Source: Caryophanales bacterium
Lineage (GTDB): Bacteria; Bacillota; Bacilli; Bacillales; Amphibacillaceae
Assembly (NCBI GenBank): GCA_029257405.1
Contig: JARIBO010000042.1
Span: 1-50,325, forward strand
Direction of reading: 5' to 3'
Length of the DNA stretch: 50,325 nt
The notes beneath the pieces were generated by a model. The model did not search any database, was not told the DNA's origin, and saw only the letters and a list, made by a program, of their open reading frames with translations. The translations under genes and the position numbers were made by a program. Each line of letters starts with the position of its first letter. The stretch's first letter is position 1. Below are positions 15,766-23,929 of the stretch, in pieces.

Positions 15766-16980
15766 TTATGCTTGTGGTGACTCTACTAAGATGTCTTGTG
15801 CGGGCCCGAATAATTCATATCGAATATTTGAATCATCTAAACCAATTTCTTTAAGTAACTGGGCTATATGTTTCATAAATGGAACAGGTCCAACAACATA
15901 GCAGAGTGTATCTTCTGTTACAGTTTTTTCGAGCACTTCTTTTGTAATATATCCCTTAAAATCACCATGATTTAAAGAATCTAAATCGCTATACCCGTAA
16001 GTATAGGACGCGTTAGGTAATGCTGCGACTAATTCGTTTATGTGATCATGGAAAGCATGGATCGACTCATTACGTGCACCGTGTACGAAGTTTATTTTAC
16101 GATTCGATTGAGTTGAAGAAAGTCTTTCTAACATACTAATCATCGGTGTAATACCAACACCACCGCTAATGAATGTTACTGGGCGTTCGTTTTCTTCTAA
16201 AATAAATGTACCAGCAGGAGCACTTGCTTCAATTGTATCTCCTACATTTACTAAGTCATGTAAGTAGGTCGATACTTTACCATGAGGTGTACAATCTGTT
16301 TCTTTTTTCACTGAAATGCGGTAAGTGTCTGCTCCAGGAGCAGCGGAAATCGTATAATGACGAATTTGCATATATTCTTCATTAGGAATAGTTGCTCTAA
16401 TCGTTAGATATTGGCCAGCCTCATAGTTAGCGATAGCTTTTTCATCTTTAGCTTTTAAATAAAATGAAGTGATAATGTTACTTTCTTTAACTTTATCAGT
16501 TATGATAAAGTCTTTAAAACCATCCCATCCTCCAACTTGTGCTTCAGCTTCTTTATACATTTCTTCTTCCATATCAATAAATACTTGAGCAATAACGCCG
16601 TAAGTTTCTTCCCATGCATTCATAATGTCATCAGTTGCTGCGTCACCTAAAACTTCTTTAATTGCTAAAAGTAAGTATTTACCGACAATCGGATAATGTT
16701 CTGGTTTTACACCTAAACCACGGTGTTTATTAGCTACTAATGTAACTTCTTCTAAAACATTCTCAAGTTGATCAATATTTTTTGCAGCAGCGTAAACTAA
16801 ATTAGCTAGTGCTTGTTGTTGTTTACCTTGTTTTTGATTAACTTCATTGAACATATTTAGTAATTCAGGATGATTGATAAACATATTTTTATAAAAAACA
16901 GTCGTGATTGTTGCTCCGTGAACTTCTAGAACAGGTGCAGTAGATTTTATAATTTTAATTGTTTCATTTGAAAGTGCCAT
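15766..16980 (-). CDS. hmp: Flavohaemoprotein, nitric oxide dioxygenase Hmp
   Basis: The 404-residue protein has three domains in order. The globin domain (about 1-140) holds Tyr and Gln distal residues and the proximal His in ANKHRGLGVKPEHYP. The FAD domain shows RHYTISAAP, and the NAD domain shows GGVGITPMISMLE. Hmp turns NO and oxygen into nitrate using NAD(P)H, protecting against nitrosative stress. The ATG follows AAAGGGGACATTT. A strong NsrR operator candidate sits directly upstream, and the repressor gene nsrR is divergent. Confidence 0.93.
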   Translation of the reverse strand: MALSNETIKIIKSTAPVLEVHGATITTVFYKNMFINHPELLNMFNEVNQKQGKQQQALANLVYAAAKNIDQLENVLEEVTLVANKHRGLGVKPEHYPIVGKYLLLAIKEVLGDAATDDIMNAWEETYGVIAQVFIDMEEEMYKEAEAQVGGWDGFKDFIITDKVKESNIITSFYLKAKDEKAIANYEAGQYLTIRATIPNEEYMQIRHYTISAAPGADTYRISVKKETDCTPHGKVSTYLHDLVNVGDTIEASAPAGTFILEENERPVTFISGGVGITPMISMLERLSSTQSNRKINFVHGARNESIHAFHDHINELVAALPNASYTYGYSDLDSLNHGDFKGYITKEVLEKTVTEDTLCYVVGPVPFMKHIAQLLKEIGLDDSNIRYELFGPAQDILVESPQA

Positions 16981-16996
16981 GTAAATGTCCCCTTTA

Positions 16997-17049
16997 AAGA
17001 TTCATTTTAAATACACCTTCAATATACAGTGTTTAAATTAAAGATACAA
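16997..17049 (-). promoter_or_regulatory. hmp promoter with NsrR operator
   Basis: On the minus strand TTGTAT (17044-17049) and TATATT (17021-17026) are 17 bases apart. Just downstream, 16997-17019 holds a 23-base near-palindrome whose core GTATTTAAAATGAATCTT matches the NsrR motif AAGATGCATTTAAAATGCAT(CTT) at 20 of 23 positions. NsrR bound there would cover the transcription start and repress hmp until NO destroys its iron-sulfur cluster. Confidence 0.75.
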
Positions 17050-17099
17050 GGTTAAAAACGACTTATTTCTGTAGTTCACTAAATCGTCTTTAAATCGAC

Positions 17100-17141
17100 A
17101 CAAACATATTTTAATAATACATGTTTGTTTCATGGTATAAT
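17100..17141 (+). promoter_or_regulatory. nsrR promoter region with inverted repeat
   Basis: ACAAACAT (17100-17107) and ATGTTTGT (17121-17128) form an 8-bp inverted repeat with a 13-base centre, just before a perfect TATAAT (17136-17141). The position suits an operator, possibly for NsrR itself, but the sequence differs from the hmp box. Confidence 0.45.
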
Positions 17142-17158
17142 TAAGAAAGGTGATAAAA

Positions 17159-17590
17159 ATGAGATTAACAAATTATACAGATTATTCATTAAGAGTGTTA
17201 ATTTATTTAGCTAGTAAACCAGGAGAAGACAAATCAACTATTACAGAAATTACAGATGCTTATCAAATTTCGCGGAATCATTTAACAAAAGTCATTCATC
17301 AATTAGGACAAATAGGCTTAATTGAAACGACACGCGGAAGAGGTGGCGGAATTATCTTAGCTAAAGAGCCGAGTGAAATAAAAATTGGAGATGTCGTTAG
17401 AGAAACAGAGGAAGATTTTAAACTTGTTGAATGTTTTGGACCAAATAATAATTGTGTCATAACATCAGCATGTGGATTAAGGCATATCCTTCACGAAGCG
17501 CTAGCTGCGTATTTAGATGTTTTAGACAAATATACTTTAGCAGATATTGTAAAAGAGCCTCAAATGTATCGCGCGCTACTGAAAATATAA
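17159..17590 (+). CDS. nsrR: NO-sensing Rrf2-family repressor NsrR
   Basis: The 143-residue Rrf2-type regulator begins with the standard MRLTNYTDYSLRVLIYLA, has a winged helix-turn-helix (ISRNHLTKVIHQLGQ) and three cluster-binding cysteines at about 92, 99 and 105 (VECFGPNNNC, TSACGL), the NsrR spacing. These hold an iron-sulfur cluster that reacts with NO. The GTG nine bases upstream belongs to the SD AAAGGTG, so ATG 17159 is the start. Divergence from hmp supports the assignment. Confidence 0.9.
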   Translation: MRLTNYTDYSLRVLIYLASKPGEDKSTITEITDAYQISRNHLTKVIHQLGQIGLIETTRGRGGGIILAKEPSEIKIGDVVRETEEDFKLVECFGPNNNCVITSACGLRHILHEALAAYLDVLDKYTLADIVKEPQMYRALLKI

Positions 17591-17605
17591 AACATTACAA
17601 TAATA

Positions 17606-17634
17606 TTGTGTGTATAAAGTTTATTTGGTATTAT
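17606..17634 (+). promoter_or_regulatory. Promoter of htpX
   Basis: TTGTGT (17606-17611) and TATTAT (17629-17634) are 17 bases apart. TGG immediately before the -10 gives an extended -10 element. The start site would be about 30 bases before htpX. Confidence 0.55.
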
Positions 17635-17671
17635 ATAAGAATGTGGAAGTATAATTAGAAGAGGTGAGTAT

Positions 17672-18550
17672 TTGGGTAAACGTATATTTTATTTTTTACT
17701 AACAAACATATTAGTTTTATTAACAATTTCAATTGTATTTCTAATCACAGGTGCGGGTAATTACTTAGGACCAAATGGGATAGATTTTGGATCACTACTC
17801 GTATTTAGTGCGATTATAGGTTTTACAGGTTCGTTTATATCGCTTGCAATTTCACGGATAATCGCTAAACGAATGATGGGTGTTGAAGTGATTGATCCAG
17901 AAAATCCAAGCAATGCGCACGAAGCGCGTGTAGTTGAAAAAGTTTATCGTTTATCACGTGCAGCAGGACTTACACATATGCCTGAGGTTGGGATTTATTA
18001 TTCAGATGAAGTAAATGCTTTTGCAACAGGGCCAACAAAAAAACGTTCATTAGTTGCCGTTTCAGCTGGTCTTTTAAATGAAATGGACGATGATGCGATT
18101 GAAGGTATCATTGCGCATGAGGTAGCTCACGTAGCAAATGGTGATATGGTAACTATGACGTTACTACAAGGTGTTGTGAACACATTTGTTGTCTTCTTAG
18201 CTCGGATTGTAGCATTTGGTGTCTCTCAATTTGTTCGTTCAGAAATTGCTCCAATTGTTCATTTTATAGCAATCGTTGTTTTCCAAATATTATTCTCAAT
18301 ACTAGGAAGTTTAGTAGTCTTTGGTTATTCAAGACATAGAGAATTCCATGCAGACCGTGGTGGAGCTGATTTAGCCGGAAAAGATAAAATGAAACACGCT
18401 TTACAAAGTTTAAAAAGATATACTGACCGAGCAACATCAGATAACCAAGATACCGCTATCGCTTCAATGAAAATTAGCAGTAAACCTAAATTTTCTGTTT
18501 TATTTTCAACTCACCCTGATCTAGATGAAAGAATAAATAGATTATCATAA
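17672..18550 (+). CDS. htpX: Membrane zinc metalloprotease HtpX
   Basis: The 292-residue M48B peptidase has two N-terminal helices (about 5-27 and 40-62), then the catalytic HEVAH (about 149-153) in [13 protein letters not shown]. Two further hydrophobic segments follow, and the third zinc ligand lies in [17 protein letters not shown]. HtpX degrades misfolded membrane proteins on the cytoplasmic face. The length and motifs are normal. The TTG start follows GAGGTG at five bases. A moderate terminator separates it from the NERD gene, so the two may not share one message. Confidence 0.88.
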   Translation: MGKRIFYFLLTNILVLLTISIVFLITGAGNYLGPNGIDFGSLLVFSAIIGFTGSFISLAISRIIAKRMMGVEVIDPENPSNAHEARVVEKVYRLSRAAGLTHMPEVGIYYSDEVNAFATGPTKKRSLVAVSAGLLNEMDDDAIEGIIAHEVAHVANGDMVTMTLLQGVVNTFVVFLARIVAFGVSQFVRSEIAPIVHFIAIVVFQILFSILGSLVVFGYSRHREFHADRGGADLAGKDKMKHALQSLKRYTDRATSDNQDTAIASMKISSKPKFSVLFSTHPDLDERINRLS

Positions 18551-18555
18551 ATAAT

Positions 18556-18590
18556 AAATGCTAATTCATTTGCGAATTAGCATTTATTTT
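18556..18590 (+). terminator. Terminator after htpX
   Basis: AAATGCTAATTC (18556-18567) pairs with GAATTAGCATTT (18574-18585), followed by A and four T's. It is a moderate terminator, so some read-through into the next gene is possible. Confidence 0.7.
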
Positions 18591-18607
18591 CATAAGGAGG
18601 CTTATTG

Positions 18608-19573
18608 ATGAATTCTTCATTACTAATAAATTTTATAGTTATAATAGTTTTCATAGTTATTTTTTACTATATTTATCAAAAACAACAAAAGTCATATAAT
18701 AAAGAAATCAAAAACATTAAGCTACAAAATATTAAGTCATTAGAAACGGCAAATGCTATCCATATAAAACATTTAAATGAGTCAATTGAACAGTTAGAAG
18801 CTAGTACAGAAGAAAGATTGGAAGTCCAAAAACAAAAATTTCAAGAGAATTTAAATGAAAAAGATAATTATATTAATAGTTTATATGAAATATCGATGAC
18901 TCAAAGTGAAATACTTACTTATCAATTATTAACCGAAATTAAGCAACAATTTATTACAGAAAATCTTATTTATGAACCAGAAATGATTATAATGAATAAT
19001 ATATTTATACCCTACGTTGAAAATCAACAAACTTTAATCAAACAAATTGATCATTTAATACTCCATCCAGTAGGTCTGTTCATTATTGAAACGAAAAAGC
19101 TTAAAAATACAATTGTCCACGGGTTAACAAAAGAAGAATTAGGCGAGCAAGAAATTCTTTTTGATGCTATATTCCCTGATGTAAACGCTCAGGTTGAACA
19201 AACCTTTATGATTGAACCACAAGAAAATACGTCATATGCAAATCGTGAAATTAAAATAATAAAAGAAGTTAGTCCGGTACTAGAAGTAAATAAAACGACA
19301 GAAATATTGACCCGTTACTTGAATGTCAAAACAACATTTAATCAAGCGATTAAACCAATCGTTTATTATAGTAATAGTGAGACTGAGACAAATAAACTGA
19401 TTAATTACAGCGAATTAAAAGAAGTACCTTTATTTACTAATCCGAGTGAGATGACTCATTATTTTAGAGATCAAATTACAAATAGAGAACATGTATTAGA
19501 AATAGAAGAGATGTATGAAATAAAGTCTAGTATCGAAGAGTTTAGTAATAAAAAAGAACTGAATATAACATAG
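18608..19573 (+). CDS. Membrane-anchored NERD-domain protein
   Basis: The 321-residue protein has an N-terminal membrane helix (about 5-24), a long charged coiled coil (about 25-95) and a NERD (nuclease-related) domain (about 105-230) with QIDHLILHPVGLFIIETKK. That stretch keeps the D...ExK residues (about Asp148, Glu161, Lys163) of the PD-(D/E)xK nuclease fold. The C-terminal third is not recognised. The SD AAGGAGG favours ATG 18608 over the TTG three bases upstream. The following zinc-ribbon and YgjP genes lie close and appear co-transcribed. DNA cleavage is predicted by fold only. Confidence 0.72.
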   Translation: MNSSLLINFIVIIVFIVIFYYIYQKQQKSYNKEIKNIKLQNIKSLETANAIHIKHLNESIEQLEASTEERLEVQKQKFQENLNEKDNYINSLYEISMTQSEILTYQLLTEIKQQFITENLIYEPEMIIMNNIFIPYVENQQTLIKQIDHLILHPVGLFIIETKKLKNTIVHGLTKEELGEQEILFDAIFPDVNAQVEQTFMIEPQENTSYANREIKIIKEVSPVLEVNKTTEILTRYLNVKTTFNQAIKPIVYYSNSETETNKLINYSELKEVPLFTNPSEMTHYFRDQITNREHVLEIEEMYEIKSSIEEFSNKKELNIT

Positions 19574-19592
19574 ATAAGTTTGAGGTGAAAGA

Positions 19593-20027
19593 ATGTATTG
19601 TGATAAATGTGGGACTAAGAAAATTGCTGACGAAACATATTGTCACAACTGTGGAAATGTATTTGGTTCAAGACGTGAAAAAGAAAAGAAAAAAAGCAAT
19701 AAATATTTAAAATGGTTACTTGGAATTATAAGTTTAATAATTGTTATTTATGTAAGTTTATTGATAGGAAAAACGATAGAAGGAAACGAAAGTGAATCTG
19801 AAAGAATGAGTCAGTTAGAGATTGAAAATAAAGAAATCAAAGTAGAATTAGCTGAACAAAAAGATGAATTTGAAGAAACAATCTCTAAAATATTAGAAAG
19901 TATTAACGCTGGTAAAGATGATTTTATCCACGAACTTGAAGGTATTTCTGAAAAGTTAAAAGAAGAAATTATTAATTTGATTAATAGTTTAAAAGAAGAT
20001 TCAAAAGAAAAAGAGGATAAAGAATAG
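19593..20027 (+). CDS. Zinc-ribbon membrane protein with coiled coil
   Basis: The 144-residue protein opens with a CxxC-x10-CxxC zinc ribbon (Cys3, Cys6, Cys17, Cys20). A Lys/Arg-rich stretch, one membrane helix (about 42-64) and a Glu/Lys-rich coiled coil to the end follow. The ribbon should lie in the cytoplasm and the coiled coil outside. The gene follows the NERD gene by 19 bases with GAGGTGAAAG as SD, and the next gene starts two bases after its stop. The function is unknown; a scaffold or regulatory role with its neighbours is only a guess. Confidence 0.65.
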   Translation: MYCDKCGTKKIADETYCHNCGNVFGSRREKEKKKSNKYLKWLLGIISLIIVIYVSLLIGKTIEGNESESERMSQLEIENKEIKVELAEQKDEFEETISKILESINAGKDDFIHELEGISEKLKEEIINLINSLKEDSKEKEDKE

Positions 20028-20029
20028 AA

Positions 20030-20719
20030 ATGGATTTTATTGAAATAGATGGTATCAAGATTCAAACAGAAAAAAAACGAATTAAAAACTTTAACTTAAA
20101 AGTTAGTGGTCCTTATGGTGAGGTTAAATTAACTTACCCATATCGCATTAAAAAAGAAGAGTGTTATGACTTTATTCAGAGTAAATTAACTTGGATTAAA
20201 AAACAACAAAATAAATATAAAAATGTTAAAATACCTAAACCTCTAGCATATGAAACAGGTGAAAAACTATCTTTTTTAGGCGAAAAAATGAATTTAAATG
20301 TGGAATTATCATCTAAGCGTTTTATCGAAATTTATAATAATCAAATTAATTTAGGTGTTTTAAAATCAGATACAAAAAAAGAAAGGGAAGAGCTTCTCTA
20401 TTCGTTTTACCGAATAAAATTATACGATATATTATTTCCTTTAGTAAATAAATGGGAACCAATTATGCAAGTTAAGGTCAACGAAACACGTATTAAAAAC
20501 ATGAAGACATTATGGGGTTCTTGTAATATTCAAGCACACCGAATTTGGCTGAATTTACAATTAGTTAAATATGATTTTAAATGTATTGAATACGTTGTTG
20601 TCCATGAAATGGTCCATTTACTTGAGAGATTACATAGCCCAAGATTTTACCGATTGATGGATGAATTTTTACCTGACTGGCGGACGCGTCAAAAGTTACT
20701 TAATCAAAAAAAGATATAA
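20030..20719 (+). CDS. YgjP-like (DUF45) M48-family metallopeptidase
   Basis: The 229-residue protein of the YgjP/WLM-related group has TRIKNMKTLWGSCNIQAHRIWLNLQL, then VVVHEMVHLLERLHSPRFY (His192, Glu193, His196 and third ligand His202). The zinc site is complete. YgjP homologues often sit beside type I restriction genes, but none is present here. The ATG is two bases after the zinc-ribbon stop with a weak, distant SD (AGAGGA), so coupled translation is likely. The true substrate is unknown. Confidence 0.78.
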   Translation: MDFIEIDGIKIQTEKKRIKNFNLKVSGPYGEVKLTYPYRIKKEECYDFIQSKLTWIKKQQNKYKNVKIPKPLAYETGEKLSFLGEKMNLNVELSSKRFIEIYNNQINLGVLKSDTKKEREELLYSFYRIKLYDILFPLVNKWEPIMQVKVNETRIKNMKTLWGSCNIQAHRIWLNLQLVKYDFKCIEYVVVHEMVHLLERLHSPRFYRLMDEFLPDWRTRQKLLNQKKI

Positions 20720-20751
20720 AAATAGCATATCATTGTGATATGCTATTTTTT
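20719..20751. terminator. Bidirectional terminator between the YgjP gene and the DUF1641 gene
   Basis: AAATAGCATATCA pairs with TGATATGCTATTT around a three-base loop, with A and T runs at each side. Confidence 0.88.
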
Positions 20752-20752
20752 A

Positions 20753-21307
20753 TTAACGGTGTTTGTTTATAACATGTAATAAAGATTTCGTGTATTTCAA
20801 ACCATCTTGAACAACTGGATCTTTTAACATTTTCATTAATCCAAATACAGATATATCTGATTGATTATTGTTAGCTTTAAAATGACTATTGGTTTCTTCT
20901 AATATTTCTGTACCCTCTTTTATTGGTACAATATCATTGACTCCATCAATTAACATCGCAATTGTTTTTTCATCGCTTGCAACATCTTCTACAAAGGCAG
21001 CTATATTATCCATTTGTTCCATCATTGGGACAAGGCGAGGTAACATATGCGTCATTTTTAAAATAGCGTCAAAATGTGTTTCGTCAATTTGTAGGTCTTT
21101 GATTTTATTTTCTGTTTCTTCGGCAAGTACACTTAGTGATTGCTGATCTGTTAATGAACTAACTAAAAAATCGGCTTTATCTTCAACAATTTTCATTTTA
21201 TCAACAAGATCAGGTAATTTTTCTACAAGATAAGCTAAAGATTCAACTTGTTCTTTTTGTTCTAAACTTTTTAAAATATTATTAATTTCAGGGCTTGTAT
21301 CAGTCAT
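20753..21307 (-). CDS. DUF1641 protein, partner of sulfide:quinone oxidoreductase
   Basis: The 184-residue, mostly helical acidic protein is of DUF1641 (YrhD-like) type, with repeats of the form LPDLVDKMKIVEDKADFLVSS and LPRLVPMMEQMDNIAAFVED. Such proteins are regularly encoded next to sulfide:quinone oxidoreductases or formate dehydrogenases, and their function is not established. It starts 33 bases after the sqr stop with a good SD (CGAGGGAGAT), so the two form an operon. No membrane helix is visible. Confidence 0.75.
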   Translation of the reverse strand: MTDTSPEINNILKSLEQKEQVESLAYLVEKLPDLVDKMKIVEDKADFLVSSLTDQQSLSVLAEETENKIKDLQIDETHFDAILKMTHMLPRLVPMMEQMDNIAAFVEDVASDEKTIAMLIDGVNDIVPIKEGTEILEETNSHFKANNNQSDISVFGLMKMLKDPVVQDGLKYTKSLLHVINKHR

Positions 21308-21339
21308 TTAATCTCCCTCGCTTTCATTGTATATTTTAA

Positions 21340-22539
21340 TTACATCGTTCCTTTTAACATACCGTTCCAATACATCATTGGTAATATATTTTTCTTCATA
21401 AAGAACATACTCTTTCTTGCAACACGTTGGTCAATTGGGAACGTTTCTTTTGGTTCAAATCCATAAACAAATTCAGCTAAGATAACTTTATCGTAACCAA
21501 CAACAAGCGGACAAGATGCATAACCATCGTAAGATCCTGTTAAAGGTTTATTTTTCATTGTAGCGAGTAAATTTTCTACTAAAACTGGGACTTGTTTTCT
21601 AATTCCTGCACCCGTTTTAGCTGTTGGTAAATTCGAGCAATCTCCAGCACTAAATATATTATTGTATTTAGTATGTCTTAAAGTATGCATATCAACAGAT
21701 ACCCAACCAGCTTCATCTACAAGTGTACTTTCTTTAATAAACGTAGGTGGGCTCATTGGCGGTGTAATATGCAACATTGAAAATTCACGGACGACTGTTT
21801 CACCAGATTCAGAGTTTTTAAATGTTGCTTCTTGTTTATCACCATCAACTTTTATTAAGTCCATATTATATGACTCTTCGATGTTTTTTTCTTTAATTAA
21901 ATCTTTTAATACAGGGTAGTAACGTTTAACCGGAAATAAAGCAGGCATGCCTGAAGTAAACTCAATCGTTACATTATTACGTATACCAGAATTTCTAAAG
22001 TTTTCATCTGCTAAATACATAATTTTTTGCGGTGCTCCTGCACATTTAATAGGCGTACTTGGTTGTGTGAAAATCGCACGTCCATCTCTCACATTTTGCA
22101 TGGCTTCCCATGTACTTTCTACTGTATTCGCACTATAATTACTACATACACCATTTTTACCCATTGTTTCTTCTAAGCCTTCAATTTTGTCAAAGTCTAA
22201 TTGAATGCCAGCAGCTACAACTAAGTAATCGTAAGCCATTACAGTTCCACTTTTGGTTTCGACAGTGTTTTCTTCAGGATTAAATACCGTAACGGCGTCT
22301 TTAATAAATTTAACACCTTCAGGCATGAGTGATTCTTGCGATCGAACATTGTCTTCTAATTTTGAATCGCCAGCTCCTACAAGAGTAAAGAAAGGTTGAT
22401 AATAATGCTTCTCTGAAGGATCTACTATCATAATATTGTCTTTTAAAGATGAGTCTTTTCTGATTAAGCTTGCTGCAACGCTAACTCCTGCAGTTCCTGA
22501 ACCAACGATAAGTACTTTAGCATGTGATGAATGTGACAT
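21340..22539 (-). CDS. sqr: Sulfide:quinone oxidoreductase-like flavoprotein
   Basis: The 399-residue flavoprotein begins with a Rossmann FAD site LIVGSGTAGVSVAASL, then KHYYQPFFTLVGAG, the conserved SPIKCAGAPQK-type TPIKCAGAPQKIMYL and a second FAD segment NIFSAGDCSNLPTAKTGAGIRKQ. A Cys also lies in GYASCPLVVGYDK. The last two are the usual redox cysteine pair of type II SQR, which oxidises sulfide to persulfide and reduces menaquinone. The length is normal and the C-terminus has the expected amphipathic end (MMYWNGMLKG). The cstAB/tauE/cstR genes of the staphylococcal sulfide regulon are not adjacent. Confidence 0.83.
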   Translation of the reverse strand: MSHSSHAKVLIVGSGTAGVSVAASLIRKDSSLKDNIMIVDPSEKHYYQPFFTLVGAGDSKLEDNVRSQESLMPEGVKFIKDAVTVFNPEENTVETKSGTVMAYDYLVVAAGIQLDFDKIEGLEETMGKNGVCSNYSANTVESTWEAMQNVRDGRAIFTQPSTPIKCAGAPQKIMYLADENFRNSGIRNNVTIEFTSGMPALFPVKRYYPVLKDLIKEKNIEESYNMDLIKVDGDKQEATFKNSESGETVVREFSMLHITPPMSPPTFIKESTLVDEAGWVSVDMHTLRHTKYNNIFSAGDCSNLPTAKTGAGIRKQVPVLVENLLATMKNKPLTGSYDGYASCPLVVGYDKVILAEFVYGFEPKETFPIDQRVARKSMFFMKKNILPMMYWNGMLKGTM

Positions 22540-22575
22540 AAAAAAAACTCCTTCCTATTTTTAAATAATGATCTA

Positions 22576-22623
22576 ATTATATGATAAGATAGTTTTAGAA
22601 GAGAACCAACTTATCGGATTGGT
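22576..22623 (-). promoter_or_regulatory. Candidate sqr promoter and inverted repeat
   Basis: A minus-strand TATAAT lies at 22576-22581 with no good -35. Upstream, ACCAA (22605-22609) and TTGGT (22619-22623) form an inverted repeat with a nine-base centre. It does not resemble a CsoR/CstR-type G-tract operator. Assignment to sqr is by position only. Confidence 0.3.
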
Positions 22624-22691
22624 AAATGCAAGAAAATAAAAAATAGTTTGAAAAATGTACTTAATTAGACTTAATTTTGCAACAATTACGT

Positions 22692-22726
22692 AACATATTA
22701 AAAGCGAGATTTTAATATGTTATAAT
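22692..22726 (+). promoter_or_regulatory. 12-bp inverted repeat over the promoter of the serine-hydrolase-like gene
   Basis: AACATATTAAAA (22692-22703) and TTTTAATATGTT (22710-22721) are perfect inverted copies with a six-base centre GCGAGA. The right arm ends at a TATAAT (22721-22726), so the repeat fills the -35 to -10 region. No T-run follows, which argues against a terminator and for a repressor site. Confidence 0.6.
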
Positions 22727-22747
22727 AAAACAAAGAGGTGAAGAAGT

Positions 22748-23884
22748 ATGGGTGTATTTTCAATTGTAATACTTAGTATTATAGTAATAGCAGTGTTTTT
22801 TTTAGGAGCTACAATCATTGGTATCTGGCGTTTTAGAAAGAAAATGAATAAAGCAGATCCAATTAACTTAGCTCATTTAATTAGAGAGAAAATTGACCAG
22901 GGACAAGCAGCTTTTAGTTGCCATATTAATCGAAAACCGTGGTTAGATATTAATGAAAATGTAAATTTTCCACTTGCAAGTTTAACTCAAATCATTATTG
23001 CACTCGATTACGCTAAACAAGCATCTGCTAATATAATTAATCCTGACAAAATGATTCTTGTTGAAGAATTAGAAAGATTTTATATACCTAAAACAGATGG
23101 TAATGCACATGTAAATTGGTTAACTTCTTTAAACAATCCAAAAGAAGTGACACTTAAACAGATTGCAGAAGGAATGGTAGTCCATAGTTCGAATGCAAAT
23201 ACTGATTATTTAATTTATCAACTTGGAATTGACTCGATTAATGAAACATTAAACGAATTAGAATTAAAATCTCATGATGATATCGTTCCAATTACACCAC
23301 AACTTTATTTACCTGTTAAGTTAATGAATGAAGGAATGAGTAAAGACGAAGCGTTTAAATATATTGAAGCCTTACCTAGAAATGAGTATGAACAAGCAGT
23401 ATTAACAGCATTTAATGATTGGTGCGAAACACCACCAACAAAAGAGACAAAAAATAAAATTTATTCGATTATGTCTATGTCATTTCAAAAGATGTGGACT
23501 AATAAATTAGCAAAATCTAATACAAAAGATTATGTTAAACTTATGGGTAAATTAAATAGAGAAACATATTTCCCTAAAGAAGTGTATAGCCATTTTACGC
23601 CACTTTTACGCTATAAAATAAGAATTGATCCAGAAATAAAACATTACGCACAAAAAGCTGGTGCAACAGCTTATGCAATTTCTTTAGTCTCTTATGCTGA
23701 AACTATATCTAATCATATTGAATTAACATATATGTTAAATGATTTAAATACAGTGGAACAAACATTAATAAGAGGGACTGTAGAAAAATTCCAAACAGAT
23801 TTTATGGTGGAACCAGACTTTAGAAAAAAAGTGAAAGAAGTATTAACTGAACCACACGAAGAAAAAAAGAAAAAGAAAAAATAA
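22748..23884 (+). CDS. Membrane-anchored, degenerate serine beta-lactamase-fold protein
   Basis: The 378-residue protein has an N-terminal membrane helix (about 4-28) and a beta-lactamase/transpeptidase-like domain. FPLASLTQIIIALDYA aligns with the SxxK motif, keeping Ser78 but with Gln81 in place of the catalytic Lys. MVVHSSNANTDYLI takes the SDN place as SSN, and QKAGATAYAIS takes the KTG place as KAG. The C-terminus is a lysine run. The lost lysine argues against normal beta-lactamase activity; a binding protein or altered hydrolase is more likely. The family assignment is by motif order only. Confidence 0.6.
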   Translation: MGVFSIVILSIIVIAVFFLGATIIGIWRFRKKMNKADPINLAHLIREKIDQGQAAFSCHINRKPWLDINENVNFPLASLTQIIIALDYAKQASANIINPDKMILVEELERFYIPKTDGNAHVNWLTSLNNPKEVTLKQIAEGMVVHSSNANTDYLIYQLGIDSINETLNELELKSHDDIVPITPQLYLPVKLMNEGMSKDEAFKYIEALPRNEYEQAVLTAFNDWCETPPTKETKNKIYSIMSMSFQKMWTNKLAKSNTKDYVKLMGKLNRETYFPKEVYSHFTPLLRYKIRIDPEIKHYAQKAGATAYAISLVSYAETISNHIELTYMLNDLNTVEQTLIRGTVEKFQTDFMVEPDFRKKVKEVLTEPHEEKKKKKK

Positions 23885-23888
23885 ACAA

Positions 23889-23928
23889 AAAATTCCCTCT
23901 CTCAAATTAGTATTTGGAGGGGGAATTT
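23889..23928. terminator. Bidirectional terminator between the serine-hydrolase-like gene and the MFS gene
   Basis: AAATTCCCTCTCTCAAAT pairs with ATTTGGAGGGGGAATTT with small mismatches around a short loop, flanked by A's and T's. Confidence 0.8.
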
Positions 23929-23929
23929 A

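Noticed and set aside
18608-20719. Type I restriction-modification locus suggested by the YgjP gene
   Set aside because: No HsdR, HsdM or HsdS gene is present; the neighbours are NERD and zinc-ribbon proteins.
22576-22623. CsoR/CstR-type operator for sqr
   Set aside because: The region lacks the G/C-tract repeats of such sites; only a short ACCAA/TTGGT repeat is present.
22692-22721. The 12-bp inverted repeat as a terminator
   Set aside because: It is not followed by a T-run and it overlaps a TATAAT just before a gene start, so an operator is more likely.
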